Part shown: positions 17,705-27,138 of the stretch, in pieces
How the letters are laid out: the number at the start of each line of letters is the position of its first letter
Numbering within the stretch: position 1 is the first letter of the stretch
Origin: Corynebacterium sp.
GTDB lineage: Bacteria > Actinomycetota > Actinomycetes > Mycobacteriales > Mycobacteriaceae
Assembly: GCA_030530875.1 (NCBI GenBank)
Contig: JAUMUD010000001.1
Location: 84,286 to 148,285, forward strand
Length of the DNA stretch: 64,000 nt
Direction of reading: 5' to 3'
Translations under genes and position numbers: made by a program
The notes under the pieces: generated by a model
What the model saw: the letters and a program-made list of their open reading frames with translations, nothing else
What the model was told of the DNA's origin: nothing
The model's database searches: none

Positions 17705-17739
17705 GTAGTTTATCCATGGGTTGCTAGCCCATGGATAAA
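17705..17739 (-). promoter_or_regulatory. Large palindrome overlapping the MFS promoter
   Basis: TTTATCCATGGG (17709-17720) and CCCATGGATAAA (17728-17739) form a perfect 12-bp dyad with a 7-nt centre. On the minus strand the outer arm runs into a -10-like TAAACT (17710-17705), about 40 nt before the MFS start. It lacks a T run, so an operator is more likely than a terminator. The cognate regulator is unknown. Confidence 0.6.
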
Positions 17740-17748
17740 TCCGCGCAT

Positions 17749-17780
17749 AAAAAAAATGGCCCCCACCATAATGGGGGCCA
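17749..17780 (-). terminator. Intrinsic terminator of the Bax-inhibitor-like gene
   Basis: TGGCCCCC and GGGGGCCA form an 8-bp stem followed on the minus strand by TTTTTTTTA. It starts 12 nt after the stop of the 17793 gene. Confidence 0.92.
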
Positions 17781-17792
17781 GTAGCCAACTGC

Positions 17793-18596
17793 TTAGTTGG
17801 AGCGGTTGAAGTAGCTCAGCAGGCGAAGAATCTCTGTGTAGAGCCACACCAGGGTCACTGCCAGGCCAAGGGCAACGCCCCAAGCCATATTTGCAGGAGC
17901 ACCAGCACGGATGAGCCTATCAGCCTGGTCGAAGTCCTGCAGGAAGCTCACTGCGGCAAGACCAATGCAGAAGAGCGAGAAGATAATGGCAATTGGGCCA
18001 CCATTGGTAAGAATTGGGCTCGCACCCAGCAAATACAGAACGAGATTACCAATGGCCATGAGGGCCACACCGAAAATCATACCGGTCACAATACGGTTAA
18101 AGCGTGGGGTCACACGCACCGCACCGGACTTGTAGACAAAAATCATGCCGATGAACACACCGAGCGTACCCAAGACTGCCTGGCCAATCAGAGCACCAGC
18201 ATTAATGCCGGTAGCAATATTGGCAAAGACGAAGCTAATGCCACCAACTAGCAGGCCTTCGAATACTGCGTAGCCCAGGGTCACTGGCGCCGAAGCGAAC
18301 TTGCGGCCAAAGGTAGCCACACAGACCATGATGATGGAGCCCACCATACCAAGGGCCCACAGGCCCATAATGGCACCCGGATTAACAAGACCAATACCGA
18401 AGGAAATAACGGCCATAACGATGATGACACCAAGGGTAATACCGGTCTTAGTCACCACATCATCGATGGTGATTGCGCGCTCCGAAACAGGGGTCGGATA
18501 GCCGTATCCGGGCTGCTGTACACCATACGCAGAACCTGCATAGGGGTTTCGTGCTTCTTTTTCCAAGGAGCTAAATACAGGGTTGCTGCTTGGCAT
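17793..18596 (-). CDS. Bax inhibitor-1/YccA-family membrane protein
   Basis: The 267-residue protein has a cytosolic proline/tyrosine-rich N-terminus (about 50 residues) and seven hydrophobic segments ending in LYTEILRLLSYF, typical of the YccA/BI-1 (TMBIM) branch common in actinobacteria. Related proteins act as pH-sensitive calcium leak channels or FtsH modulators in other organisms; the role here is unknown. The start ATG follows GAAAGAAAGGACTGG on the minus strand. It is an isolated gene with its own terminator. Confidence 0.88.
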   Translation of the reverse strand: MPSSNPVFSSLEKEARNPYAGSAYGVQQPGYGYPTPVSERAITIDDVVTKTGITLGVIIVMAVISFGIGLVNPGAIMGLWALGMVGSIIMVCVATFGRKFASAPVTLGYAVFEGLLVGGISFVFANIATGINAGALIGQAVLGTLGVFIGMIFVYKSGAVRVTPRFNRIVTGMIFGVALMAIGNLVLYLLGASPILTNGGPIAIIFSLFCIGLAAVSFLQDFDQADRLIRAGAPANMAWGVALGLAVTLVWLYTEILRLLSYFNRSN

Positions 18597-18716
18597 TGTG
18601 CACCAGTCCTTTCTTTCTCAATTGGGTTTCTACTTATATTAACGAACAACTCCCCGCTATAGTTCCCAACCGTGCAAAATTTTTCTTAACCCCCTTTAAA
18701 CGCGCATAATAGAGGC

Positions 18717-19535
18717 ATGCTTAATAATGAGCTCTTGGGCAAGTTTCTTCGTAAGCGTCGTGAGCGTCTTCGCCCTGAAGATGTGGGCCTACCAGGCTCC
18801 TCACGTCGCCGTGTGGCAGGCCTGCGCCGCGAGGAGGTCGCTATGCTTGCTGGCCTGAGTGTGGATTATTATGGCCAGATTGAGCGCGGTGAAACAGCAA
18901 TGATTTCACCGGAGATCCTCACTACGCTGGGCAAAGCCCTACGCCTCAACCCGGAGGAGACTCTTTATCTGCGCAAAATTTCCGCCCCGGATTTCTTTGC
19001 CCATGAGTCTTTTGAAACTGAGCCGGAGCCCATCCGCCCAAGCCTCCAAGCGGTCCTTGATGCTTCTACCCTCCCTACCCGAATCCGTGATTATTGCATC
19101 ACCGAAGTGGGTTCGAATCGTGCCGCCAGGGCTCTTTACCAGCCACTTTTTGAAAATCCTATCGCCAAAAACAATATGGCGCTCTTTACTTTCCTCTGCC
19201 CGGAGGCCAAGGACTTTTTCCTCGATTGGGATGTAATTGCTCGCGGCCTTACTGCGACTTTACGTATGAATTATGCGGTGAGCGATAAAAAATCCGTGAT
19301 CTTTGATTTCGTCAAAAAGCTCAAAGAAGATAGCCCGGAATTTAAGGAGCTCTGGGAGGACCAGGATGTGCTCAATCATTCCAGCGGCTATAAAGATCTA
19401 AATCACCCGGTTTTGGGCCGCATTGAGCTTGATTATGAGGGCATGGCGCTGGCCAGCCCCAGTGATTGGATTATGTACACCTATGTGCCACGACCAGGCT
19501 ATGAGGATAAGGTCGCGGCACTCAATACGCTATAG
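18717..19535 (+). CDS. XRE-family regulator with MmyB-like ligand domain
   Basis: The 272-residue protein has an N-terminal XRE helix-turn-helix (residues about 7-75, RRRVAGLRREEVAMLAGLS, VDYYGQIERGE) and a C-terminal MmyB-like PAS-type domain thought to bind a lipophilic ligand. Members often control an adjacent oxidoreductase or transporter; here the only neighbours are a convergent surface-protein gene and the divergent BI-1 gene. The -10 CATAAT (18705-18710) is 6 nt before the ATG, indicating a leaderless transcript. It overlaps the stop of the surface-protein gene by 6 nt. Confidence 0.87.
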   Translation: MLNNELLGKFLRKRRERLRPEDVGLPGSSRRRVAGLRREEVAMLAGLSVDYYGQIERGETAMISPEILTTLGKALRLNPEETLYLRKISAPDFFAHESFETEPEPIRPSLQAVLDASTLPTRIRDYCITEVGSNRAARALYQPLFENPIAKNNMALFTFLCPEAKDFFLDWDVIARGLTATLRMNYAVSDKKSVIFDFVKKLKEDSPEFKELWEDQDVLNHSSGYKDLNHPVLGRIELDYEGMALASPSDWIMYTYVPRPGYEDKVAALNTL

Positions 19536-21308
19536 GTGCTGGGTGTTTAGGGCATTGGCAATAGTCGCCACAAGCCCACCAAGACCAAGCACAGCAAGCA
19601 AAATCATAATCCAGGTATTTTTCGAGAAACCCTGCTGGGTGCTTGGCTCCTGGCTAGCGCTGGTCGTGGGCTCCTCCTGCTCATAAGGAACCACCGGATC
19701 ACTATAGGCGAAGATTGCATCGAGGCTATCCTGCTGCATGACTTGCGCGAGTTGGTACTGTTTTACCTCATCAGTCCAGCTGCTTTGCTCAATATTGCGC
19801 TCGGCAATGCTGCGGGCAAGATCAATGAGCCCTTCTTTGGTGCTTATCGACGCCACTTGCGCGCGGAACTCTGCCTGATCCTCAGCGCTGAGATTCAACA
19901 GGTGCGTGAGCGCAAGATTAATCCGCGCACGCATATCCTCCACGCTTTCTTCGGTGGAATCAGTAGGCTCCTGGGAATCCGCCTGTGGCGATGTCACTTC
20001 CGCTGGCTTCTGCTCGATGGCGGTGAGCGGATTTACCTTGGCCTCGGCACTAATGCTACTTAGGAGCTCAGAGCCAGTGGTGGCCGCAGTCTTTACTTCA
20101 TTGGCTGCCGTTGTGCCATTTTCACCCATAGCCGTGGTGAGTCCATCGGTGAGCGAAACAGAATCCTGCAGCGCAGTGGAAATTTTCTCCGCACGGGCGG
20201 CACCATCACTGGTAATTGGCGGATTATCCTTGATTTTTTGCATCTCAGTTGCCATGAGTGTGGCAAACTCAGCCATAGCATTTGCTGCCTTATCCGAGGC
20301 CGCTTCTAGCGAGGCCAGCGCGGTGGACAAATCTGAAGGCGAGGCAGCATTGTTAATGGCAGTCTGCGCCTTGCGCGCATCATCCAGCGCACTATCGACA
20401 AGGGAGGCATAGCCGGAGGCCCCAACAATATCCCCAAGGCCCTCACCCTGCAGGGATTCGCGGAGGCGGTCACCCGCCCCATCGAGAGCGGCAATAACCT
20501 GGTTGGCCTTAGCTATACCGGCGGTACGGCTATTATTAAAGGCCGCGTATTCTTCACCCACAGCAAAGCGTGGGGCAGCCGACTTATAGGCATCAGCTTC
20601 AGCGGTCTTGGAAGCCTGGGCAATCAAGCTGGCCGCACGGCCATAGCTACTTGTACCCCAACCGAAGTGATTGCTAAGAGCGGTAGTTACGCCGAGCTGT
20701 TCAATCTGCCCCGAGGTGATGAGCAAAGCCTCAGCGATCTTTAGCTGCAGGTCAGCGGCCGTGGAGTGATTAATCGCATCGCGCATTACGCTGGAGGTCA
20801 GCACAATATCACGGTAATTACCATCAAGAGAGATGGTTGCATCCGCGCTCGCACTTTTAATGCCATTGAGGCTCACGGTCGCGGTCTGGCCGGCACCAAG
20901 ATAGGCCAAGCTTGGGTCATTGGCACTCTTGGCATTGGCATTATCAATGGTGGTTTGTGTAACCTCGCTACCGATGAAGGAAGCTGCCGGGAAGATATTC
21001 TTGGAACCAGTCTTGAGGGAATTAGTCACCACTGTGCCCTGCGGGCTGCCATTCACCCACTGAATATCGCCCGTAATATTTAGGTGGAGATCCACCAGTG
21101 GCACAGGGCCATTATTAGTAAGGACGAAAGTATAGGAGTAGCTCAGGTTCTGGGAATTATAGTAAATATAACCCCTCACCAGTGCAGCATTATCTGATTC
21201 TGCCGCCTGCGTGGTTGGTACGGGCGACAGACCAGTGACAGTAGTACTAATGGCGAGCATTGCTGCAAGGGCCATCTTCCCGCAGAAACTCCTGGAACGG
21301 ACTGCCAT
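19530..21308 (-). CDS. Large secreted, C-terminally membrane-anchored helical surface protein
   Basis: The 592-residue protein is not recognised. It has a signal peptide (cleavage likely after PTTQA), a beta-rich region to about residue 170 (YIYYNSQNLSYSYTFVLTNNGPVPLVDLHL, resembling a DUF11/CARDB-like immunoglobulin fold), a long Ala-rich helical or coiled-coil region (about 190-450), an acidic Ser/Thr/Glu linker, a second helical part (about 460-535) and a C-terminal membrane helix (NTWIMILLAVLGLGGLVATIA). No LPxTG motif is present, so anchoring should be by the helix, as in corynebacterial S-layer proteins. ATG 21308 is chosen because GGGAGAGG lies at proper distance; GTG 21317 is too close to it. 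Confidence 0.75.
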   Translation of the reverse strand: MAVRSRSFCGKMALAAMLAISTTVTGLSPVPTTQAAESDNAALVRGYIYYNSQNLSYSYTFVLTNNGPVPLVDLHLNITGDIQWVNGSPQGTVVTNSLKTGSKNIFPAASFIGSEVTQTTIDNANAKSANDPSLAYLGAGQTATVSLNGIKSASADATISLDGNYRDIVLTSSVMRDAINHSTAADLQLKIAEALLITSGQIEQLGVTTALSNHFGWGTSSYGRAASLIAQASKTAEADAYKSAAPRFAVGEEYAAFNNSRTAGIAKANQVIAALDGAGDRLRESLQGEGLGDIVGASGYASLVDSALDDARKAQTAINNAASPSDLSTALASLEAASDKAANAMAEFATLMATEMQKIKDNPPITSDGAARAEKISTALQDSVSLTDGLTTAMGENGTTAANEVKTAATTGSELLSSISAEAKVNPLTAIEQKPAEVTSPQADSQEPTDSTEESVEDMRARINLALTHLLNLSAEDQAEFRAQVASISTKEGLIDLARSIAERNIEQSSWTDEVKQYQLAQVMQQDSLDAIFAYSDPVVPYEQEEPTTSASQEPSTQQGFSKNTWIMILLAVLGLGGLVATIANALNTQHL

Positions 21309-21350
21309 TGCACTCACCTCTCCCTTTTATATTCCAAGAAATTACCTAAA

Positions 21351-21368
21351 GTTAAGAATAAACTTAAC
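21351..21368. repeat. Inverted repeat upstream of the surface-protein gene
   Basis: GTTAAG-AATAAA-CTTAAC is a perfect 6-bp dyad about 43 nt upstream of the surface-protein ATG, in an AT-rich 230-nt gap. It may be an operator; the AGTTAAGA core also occurs upstream of the other surface-protein gene (63805). Confidence 0.4.
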
Positions 21369-21547
21369 AGGATTCTCAGGATTAGTCAAAGTTTTTTAAG
21401 GAAAAGGGCATAATTTTACCTGCAACATATTCTTAGCAGGCAATTTATAAAGTCACACCTAGAACACTAACCTAAATTTTAGCTTAATATACGATTTCTT
21501 GAATGTATAAAAAAAGAGCCTTGCTTCAAGCAAGACTCTCAATTTTG

Positions 21548-21621
21548 TGCCCCCAGTGGGATTCGAACCCACACTTTGCAGATTTTAAGTCTGCTGCCTC
21601 TGCCAGTTGGGCTATAGGGGC
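21548..21621 (-). tRNA. tRNA-Leu (anticodon UAA) with short variable loop
   Basis: The 74-nt cloverleaf reads GCCCCTA...TGGGGGC A, with acceptor pairing, anticodon stem GCAGA/TCTGC around CTTAAAA (anticodon TAA) and T-arm GTGGG-TTCGAAT-CCCAC. The D-arm is of the 3-bp class II style (GCC...GGC), but the variable loop is only 5 nt (AAAGT), unlike ordinary bacterial tRNA-Leu. CCA is not encoded. Leucine identity is inferred from the anticodon and D-arm. Confidence 0.85.
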
Positions 21622-21658
21622 CGGCGGAAAAACCACCGCGAACTATTCTAATACAGAT

Positions 21659-22540
21659 CTATAGCGCGGTAATAATCCCATCGAGAAGATCATGAATGGA
21701 GATTGTCAAAGAATCAATACCTTCTTGTTCAAACAAGCTCATGACCTCTTCAATAACAATGCAGCCACCACCAATAACATCCTCACGCCCATGAAGAATA
21801 CGTGGGTCCTGAGCACGCTCAGCGGGTGTCTGATGAATCAATCGCTGGGTAACAGCACGGATACCATCAAAAGGCAGAACCGCCCCATGGATGCGCTCCT
21901 CATCATAGGAATCCAGATCCAAGACCAAGGCAGCAATAGTAGTAAAGGTACCGGCCACACCCACGACATTGGAAATGCCCTGGATATCGACATGTTCCTG
22001 CATAATTGCAAGCTGCTCGCGCACATACGCACGAGCCTGGGCACGCTCAGCCTCGGTGCGTAGCCCAAAGCGCTCGGTGAGGCGTACACATCCCATCTGC
22101 GTGGAATAAGCCGCATCCTTGGTCACAAACTCGGTTGAGCCGCCACCAAGATCAATGACAACCGGATTGGCCATATCACCCAAGGAAGCCGTAGCCCCAC
22201 GGAAGCTAAGCTCGGCCTCTTCTTCCCCGCTAATCACCTCAGCAGGCTTAGCCAAAAGACGCTCGGTCATGGCAAAGAAGTCCTCGCGATTAGAGGCATC
22301 GCGGGTCGCACTGGTGGCCACCATGCGATGGGCAGTCACACCATTCTCTTTCATAATGGCGACATAGTCACTAAGCGCTGCTTCCACACGCCCAATGGCT
22401 GTGGGAAGAAAACGGCCGGTTTCATCCACGCCCTCACCAAGGCGCACAATACGGTTGAGTCGGCAGATTTCGCGACCGTGGTCGTCGACAAGCAAAAGGC
22501 GGATGGCGTTGGTTCCGCAGTCAATGGCAGCGCGACTCAT
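21659..22540 (-). CDS. ppx: Exopolyphosphatase / guanosine pentaphosphatase family protein
   Basis: The 293-residue protein is of the Ppx/GppA ASKHA fold: AAIDCGTNAIRLLL at the N-terminus is the phosphate-1 loop, VIDLGGGSTEFV near residue 130 the second phosphate loop, and VGVAGTFTTIA near residue 200 a third. It hydrolyses inorganic polyphosphate or pppGpp. It is the short actinobacterial form lacking the C-terminal HD domain, like Rv1026. The start MSRAAID was chosen because the family begins there; upstream in-frame sequence overlaps the DUF501 gene. The gap to DUF501 is 4 nt. It relates functionally to PPK2 at 45 kb. Confidence 0.93.
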   Translation of the reverse strand: MSRAAIDCGTNAIRLLLVDDHGREICRLNRIVRLGEGVDETGRFLPTAIGRVEAALSDYVAIMKENGVTAHRMVATSATRDASNREDFFAMTERLLAKPAEVISGEEEAELSFRGATASLGDMANPVVIDLGGGSTEFVTKDAAYSTQMGCVRLTERFGLRTEAERAQARAYVREQLAIMQEHVDIQGISNVVGVAGTFTTIAALVLDLDSYDEERIHGAVLPFDGIRAVTQRLIHQTPAERAQDPRILHGREDVIGGGCIVIEEVMSLFEQEGIDSLTISIHDLLDGIITAL

Positions 22541-22544
22541 CCGA

Positions 22545-23084
22545 TTAATCCCACTCAAAGCTATCAAGATCAATGCCGAAGGAGGCCGCAGTTGGCCAAT
22601 CGGCAGGAATGGCAGTACCGCGAAGCCCACCATGGTCAGCAGCAATGGCCACCGCCTCATCACCAAGACGGAAGTGACCGGCGCCCTCAGCAAGGGCATA
22701 GCCGATGAGCACGTGGATGCACTTCACACGGTCTGGCATGCCGCCACCGGAGAAATTAGTGCCAAGATCTTCCATCTCATTGCGCTTGGCCAGGTAATAC
22801 TCGTGAGCCTTCTGATAATCGGCCTTGAGCTCCGCATCATTTTCGAGACGCTCAGTCATCCACTTCATCACATGAGCAACCTCCATGCGGGAAGCCTCGG
22901 CGGTCAGACGTGGATCCGTCAAATAGTACAGAGTTGGGAATGGAGTTCCATCCTCCAGGCGCGGGCGGGTTTTCACCACAGCAGGGGTCCCATCAGGGCA
23001 ATGATAAGAAACCTCGACCACACCGCGTGGGCGACGTCCAAGCTGCTGGGTAATAATCTCAATATCGGCGGGGTTAACCGTCAT
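22545..23084 (-). CDS. DUF501 family protein
   Basis: The 179-residue soluble protein matches DUF501 (Rv1025-like), recognised by the RRPRGVVEVSYHCPDGTPAVVKT beginning and the GMPDRVKCIHVLIGYALAEG block with conserved Cys/His near residue 125. The family is found between divIC and ppx across actinobacteria; its function is unknown. It lies 12 nt after divIC and 4 nt before ppx, a clear operon. Confidence 0.9.
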   Translation of the reverse strand: MTVNPADIEIITQQLGRRPRGVVEVSYHCPDGTPAVVKTRPRLEDGTPFPTLYYLTDPRLTAEASRMEVAHVMKWMTERLENDAELKADYQKAHEYYLAKRNEMEDLGTNFSGGGMPDRVKCIHVLIGYALAEGAGHFRLGDEAVAIAADHGGLRGTAIPADWPTAASFGIDLDSFEWD

Positions 23085-23096
23085 CGGGGCACCTTT

Positions 23097-23642
23097 CTAC
23101 TGGGTGGGAGCGGCAGCCTCACTGCTTGGCTCCGGGGTCGCATTAGCCGCAACTCCATTTGGCAGTGGCTCAACAGAGGTGGTTTCCTCCGTGCTCGTCG
23201 CCGGACGAGCAACAGAATTCCACAAAGTCTTATACCACGGGGAGACTGGATGATATTCCACACGCGAGCTATCAGTCGAATCCTGGCTCAGAATCCCCGG
23301 ATCCATCAGACGATAGGCGGTCTGCCCTGGGGCAATCACGCCCAGACGGTTCCTTGTGGCCTCGTCCAAATAGGCTGGATCATTGTATTTATCAATTTCG
23401 GCAAGCAGCTGCTCTTTTTCCGCTTGCTTTGCGAGAATACTTGCTTCCACTCGCGCCACTTCTGAGCGCTGCTGGAAGTAATTTCGCATCGGCATAGCAA
23501 TAGTAAGAGCAGCCAAAATCAGCACTGCAAAGCCCACAACCGCACGGGCCACCGTCACACGGGGCAAACCACGCTTAGTATTCTTAGGCTTTTTCGATCC
23601 GCGAATTTCCCTATTGCGAACCGGCACCGAATTTTTGCTCAT
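23097..23642 (-). CDS. divIC: Septum formation initiator (DivIC/FtsB-like) protein
   Basis: The 181-residue bitopic protein has a basic cytosolic N-terminus, one membrane helix (about residues 33-54, AVVGFAVLILAALTIAMPM), then a short coiled coil (YFQQRSEVARVEASILAKQAEKEQLL) and the GVIAPGQTAYRLMD-type tail of the DivIC/FtsB family that links FtsQ and FtsL in the divisome. Start MSKNS is chosen since TATAAT (23657-23652) lies just upstream. The proline-rich C-terminus is unconserved. It is followed by DUF501 and ppx, as in mycobacteria. Confidence 0.88.
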   Translation of the reverse strand: MSKNSVPVRNREIRGSKKPKNTKRGLPRVTVARAVVGFAVLILAALTIAMPMRNYFQQRSEVARVEASILAKQAEKEQLLAEIDKYNDPAYLDEATRNRLGVIAPGQTAYRLMDPGILSQDSTDSSRVEYHPVSPWYKTLWNSVARPATSTEETTSVEPLPNGVAANATPEPSSEAAAPTQ

Positions 23643-23658
23643 AACCCCACTATTATAC

Positions 23659-23698
23659 AAAAAAGGCGCCATCACCCTGCGGGTGACAGCGCCGAAAG
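23659..23698 (-). terminator. Intrinsic terminator of eno, abutting the divIC promoter
   Basis: GGCGCTGTCACCC and GGGTGATGGCGCC pair (one internal mismatch) and are followed by TTTTTTGT on the minus strand. The T run leads directly into the divIC -10 TATAAT at 23657-23652. Confidence 0.9.
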
Positions 23699-23744
23699 AG
23701 GAGTATTAATTCCTCTTAGTTATTGGCTAATCAATGAATATCGA

Positions 23745-25037
<1,293 letters not shown>

Positions 25038-25169
25038 CTAAGCCAATAGGAATTGTAATTAGTCTTCTTCACGCGCAAGGCTCCAGAGAATCTGGCTCCC
25101 GGCGCGCATCGGGATCCATTCTGACACGAAATTGGAAATCCCGCACGAGTTTTAAAAAATTAGTCGAAT

Positions 25170-25955
25170 TTATTGCGGCGGCTGATTAAGCGCATACGAT
25201 GCAGCCGCATGTACCACATCATCCCGATACTGCACCGAGGCATTGTACGCAGCAACCGCAGTTACCCACCCTTCGGGGGTAGAGAGATCCCCACCCTTGG
25301 CGCAGAGCAAATTGGCCGCCGAGAGCGCAGCATCATCAATCTGGTTCGGGTCAGCTACCCCATCACCGTTTCCATCAAGGCCATAGCGTCGCCACGTCTC
25401 AGGAATGAACTGCATAGGACCAACAGCGCGATCGTAGGCAGTATCCCCATCCAGCTCGCCATGATCTGTGTCCGGAATATTTTCGAAACCGGGGGAACCA
25501 TCGAGCTGAATACCAACAATATGCGGAATTACATTTCCGTTTTCGTCGATATGACTACCCCCGAATTTCTGCCCGTTATAGGTACCATGGCGGGTTTCCA
25601 CCCAACCAATACCCGCCAGTGTGTTCCATGTCACATGGCAGGTAGGGAACCGTTCTTGCGCCACAAGTTGGGCGTTTCCGTAGGCCTCCAAAGCGGCCAC
25701 AGGGATATCAGTTTGCTTAGAAAGAGGCTCCGCCCAGAAGCCAAGTTTGAGCGAGGTACGCCCACCGGTATGAATATCAATAGCTGGCACAGCCTCGCCA
25801 GCAGCAGGCGGAATAGTATCAGGAACAGGCTGAAGATTACGAAAAGGGCTCTTTGCGTCCATAAAAGTGACCGACCATCCAATAGCCGCAATCACCATAC
25901 ATAGAACCAAAACGCCGCAGCCCATTGCTGCGCAGCCCATTTTTCCTCTAGCCAT
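25170..25955 (-). CDS. Membrane-anchored lytic murein transglycosylase (MltB/SLT-like)
   Basis: The 261-residue protein has an N-terminal membrane segment (about residues 8-30) and an extracytoplasmic lysozyme-like domain: LAGIGWVETRHGTYNG holds the catalytic glutamate near residue 119, followed by AVGPMQFIPETWRRYG and AVAAYNAS, typical of the MltB-type transglycosylases that cleave peptidoglycan glycan strands. A DGNGDGVADP calcium-binding-like loop is present near residue 200. It corresponds in position to LpqU (Rv1022), but no lipobox is evident. The minus-strand -10 TAAACT is 6 nt before the ATG, so leaderless. Confidence 0.88.
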   Translation of the reverse strand: MARGKMGCAAMGCGVLVLCMVIAAIGWSVTFMDAKSPFRNLQPVPDTIPPAAGEAVPAIDIHTGGRTSLKLGFWAEPLSKQTDIPVAALEAYGNAQLVAQERFPTCHVTWNTLAGIGWVETRHGTYNGQKFGGSHIDENGNVIPHIVGIQLDGSPGFENIPDTDHGELDGDTAYDRAVGPMQFIPETWRRYGLDGNGDGVADPNQIDDAALSAANLLCAKGGDLSTPEGWVTAVAAYNASVQYRDDVVHAAASYALNQPPQ

Positions 25956-26098
25956 AGAGGTAGTTTATCCATATCGCAAGAGTGCCCCGCCATGCGACAC
26001 ACCTCCAATTGTTAATACTTATAACTCTAGTCACGATAGTCACTCTGGTAACATAATTTGCATTATTGCTTAGCCCACTGATTTATATAGGAGTATTT

Positions 26099-26536
26099 AT
26101 GAAGAAGCGCTTCGCTGCTCTCGCATTCGCCGCTCTCGCCGCCTGCGGTATCGCCACTGCCCCTCAGGCCAAGGCTGCTGATCTGACCCAGACCCTGGCC
26201 ATCTCCCAGCTCTTCAATACCAATACCGCCTCCAACCTGGACTGCAACACCCTCTCCACCGGCCTCAATGCTCTGGGCATGCTCAACACCAAGCCAACCC
26301 GCTACCAGCTCTCCCAGAACATCAACGCCACCGCCGGCACTCTCACCCAGAGCCTCGGCCTGAACCTCAATAGCGCTCTTATCACCAAGGCTGCTGGCGA
26401 TCTCTCCTACCGCGCCTCTGCCTGCGGTCTTACCCGCCCATCCGAATTCGAAAAGATTGTGACCGCCGCCGGTTCCTCCCAGCTCCTGAACTACAGTGAT
26501 GTAGTTTATAGCTTCGCACCACAGCTTGGTCAGTAG
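26099..26536 (+). CDS. Small secreted protein, unknown function
   Basis: The 145-residue product begins MKKRFAAL and has a signal peptide (cleavage probably after PQAKA near residue 27). The mature part is helical, Asn/Thr/Leu-rich, with two cysteines (NLDCNTL, ASACGLTRP) that could form a disulfide. I do not recognise the family. ATG 26099 is chosen over 26066 because TAGGAG lies 5-6 nt upstream. The gene ends in a hairpin that also carries the promoter and start of the next secreted gene. Confidence 0.72.
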   Translation: MKKRFAALAFAALAACGIATAPQAKAADLTQTLAISQLFNTNTASNLDCNTLSTGLNALGMLNTKPTRYQLSQNINATAGTLTQSLGLNLNSALITKAAGDLSYRASACGLTRPSEFEKIVTAAGSSQLLNYSDVVYSFAPQLGQ

Positions 26537-26556
26537 TATTTTCAGCTTTAAGTGCT

Positions 26557-26590
26557 AAGGTCGTGAGCATGTCTCATGACCTTTTTTCTT
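26557..26590 (+). terminator. Intrinsic terminator overlapping the start of the next gene
   Basis: AAGGTCGTGAG and CTCATGACCTT form an 11-bp stem with one G-T pair around CATGT, followed by TTTTCTTTT. The 5-prime arm overlaps a -10-like TAAGGT (26556-26561) and the loop contains the ATG (26569) of the following ORF. Confidence 0.75.
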
Positions 26591-27138
26591 TTGCTTTCCG
26601 ACGCCGCACTCTCGCAACCACAGTTGCTTGCGCAACTGTACTCGGCGGTTTTGGTGCGGTAGCGCAGGCTGATCCTCTCACCGATTTTCAAAATCAGATT
26701 GTGCCCCAGATTAACGCAGCCCTGGCCGCTGCTGGTAGCTCGGGGCTAATGCTTCCTACTGCTGGCTGGTCGGCTGCACAAATCAGCACAAACCCAAAGA
26801 TTTCCAGCATTTATGAATCCTCTGCCTATGGCTATTACCGCGCCATGCGCCAGTCCTCGAATCTTCCAGTTACCCCGTGGAATAGTGGCCTTTTTGCCGA
26901 AATTTCCCCACTAGTTGGTGCCACAATAAATGAGGGTAACTATAACCCGGCCCGTGGTGAAACCACGAAGATTTATAGCATCGCGAAAAATACTATTCTT
27001 GCAGCGAACCTCTATGATGCTGCTGGTTCTTTGGGCGTCATGTTTGCCCAAAGTGAGGGTAATACCGCCCATAGCTATCTTGCCTTCAAGATTTGGGAGG
27101 ATGCCGATAGCTATAATCTCGCGGTAGTAATGCACTAA
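26569..27138 (+). CDS. Second small secreted protein, unknown function
   Basis: The 189-residue product starts MSHDLFSFAFRRRTLATT and has a signal peptide with two or three arginines before the hydrophobic core (cleavage likely after AVAQA). RRRT resembles a weak twin-arginine start, but Sec export is equally possible. The mature protein has aromatic-rich segments (YGYYRAMRQSSNLP, HSYLAFKIWEDADSYNLAVVMH). Family unrecognised. The start is inside the terminator of the previous gene, with -10 TAAGGT 7 nt before ATG, predicting a leaderless mRNA; GTG 26563 is an alternative. It abuts the convergent mazG. Confidence 0.7.
   Translation: MSHDLFSFAFRRRTLATTVACATVLGGFGAVAQADPLTDFQNQIVPQINAALAAAGSSGLMLPTAGWSAAQISTNPKISSIYESSAYGYYRAMRQSSNLPVTPWNSGLFAEISPLVGATINEGNYNPARGETTKIYSIAKNTILAANLYDAAGSLGVMFAQSEGNTAHSYLAFKIWEDADSYNLAVVMH

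Noticed and set aside
17709-17739. 31-bp palindrome as a terminator
   Set aside because: No T run on either strand and a true terminator is already present at 17749-17780.
21469-21490. DtxR-like half site (TTAGGTTAG) upstream of the surface-protein gene
   Set aside because: Only one half matches; it lies about 150 nt from the start.
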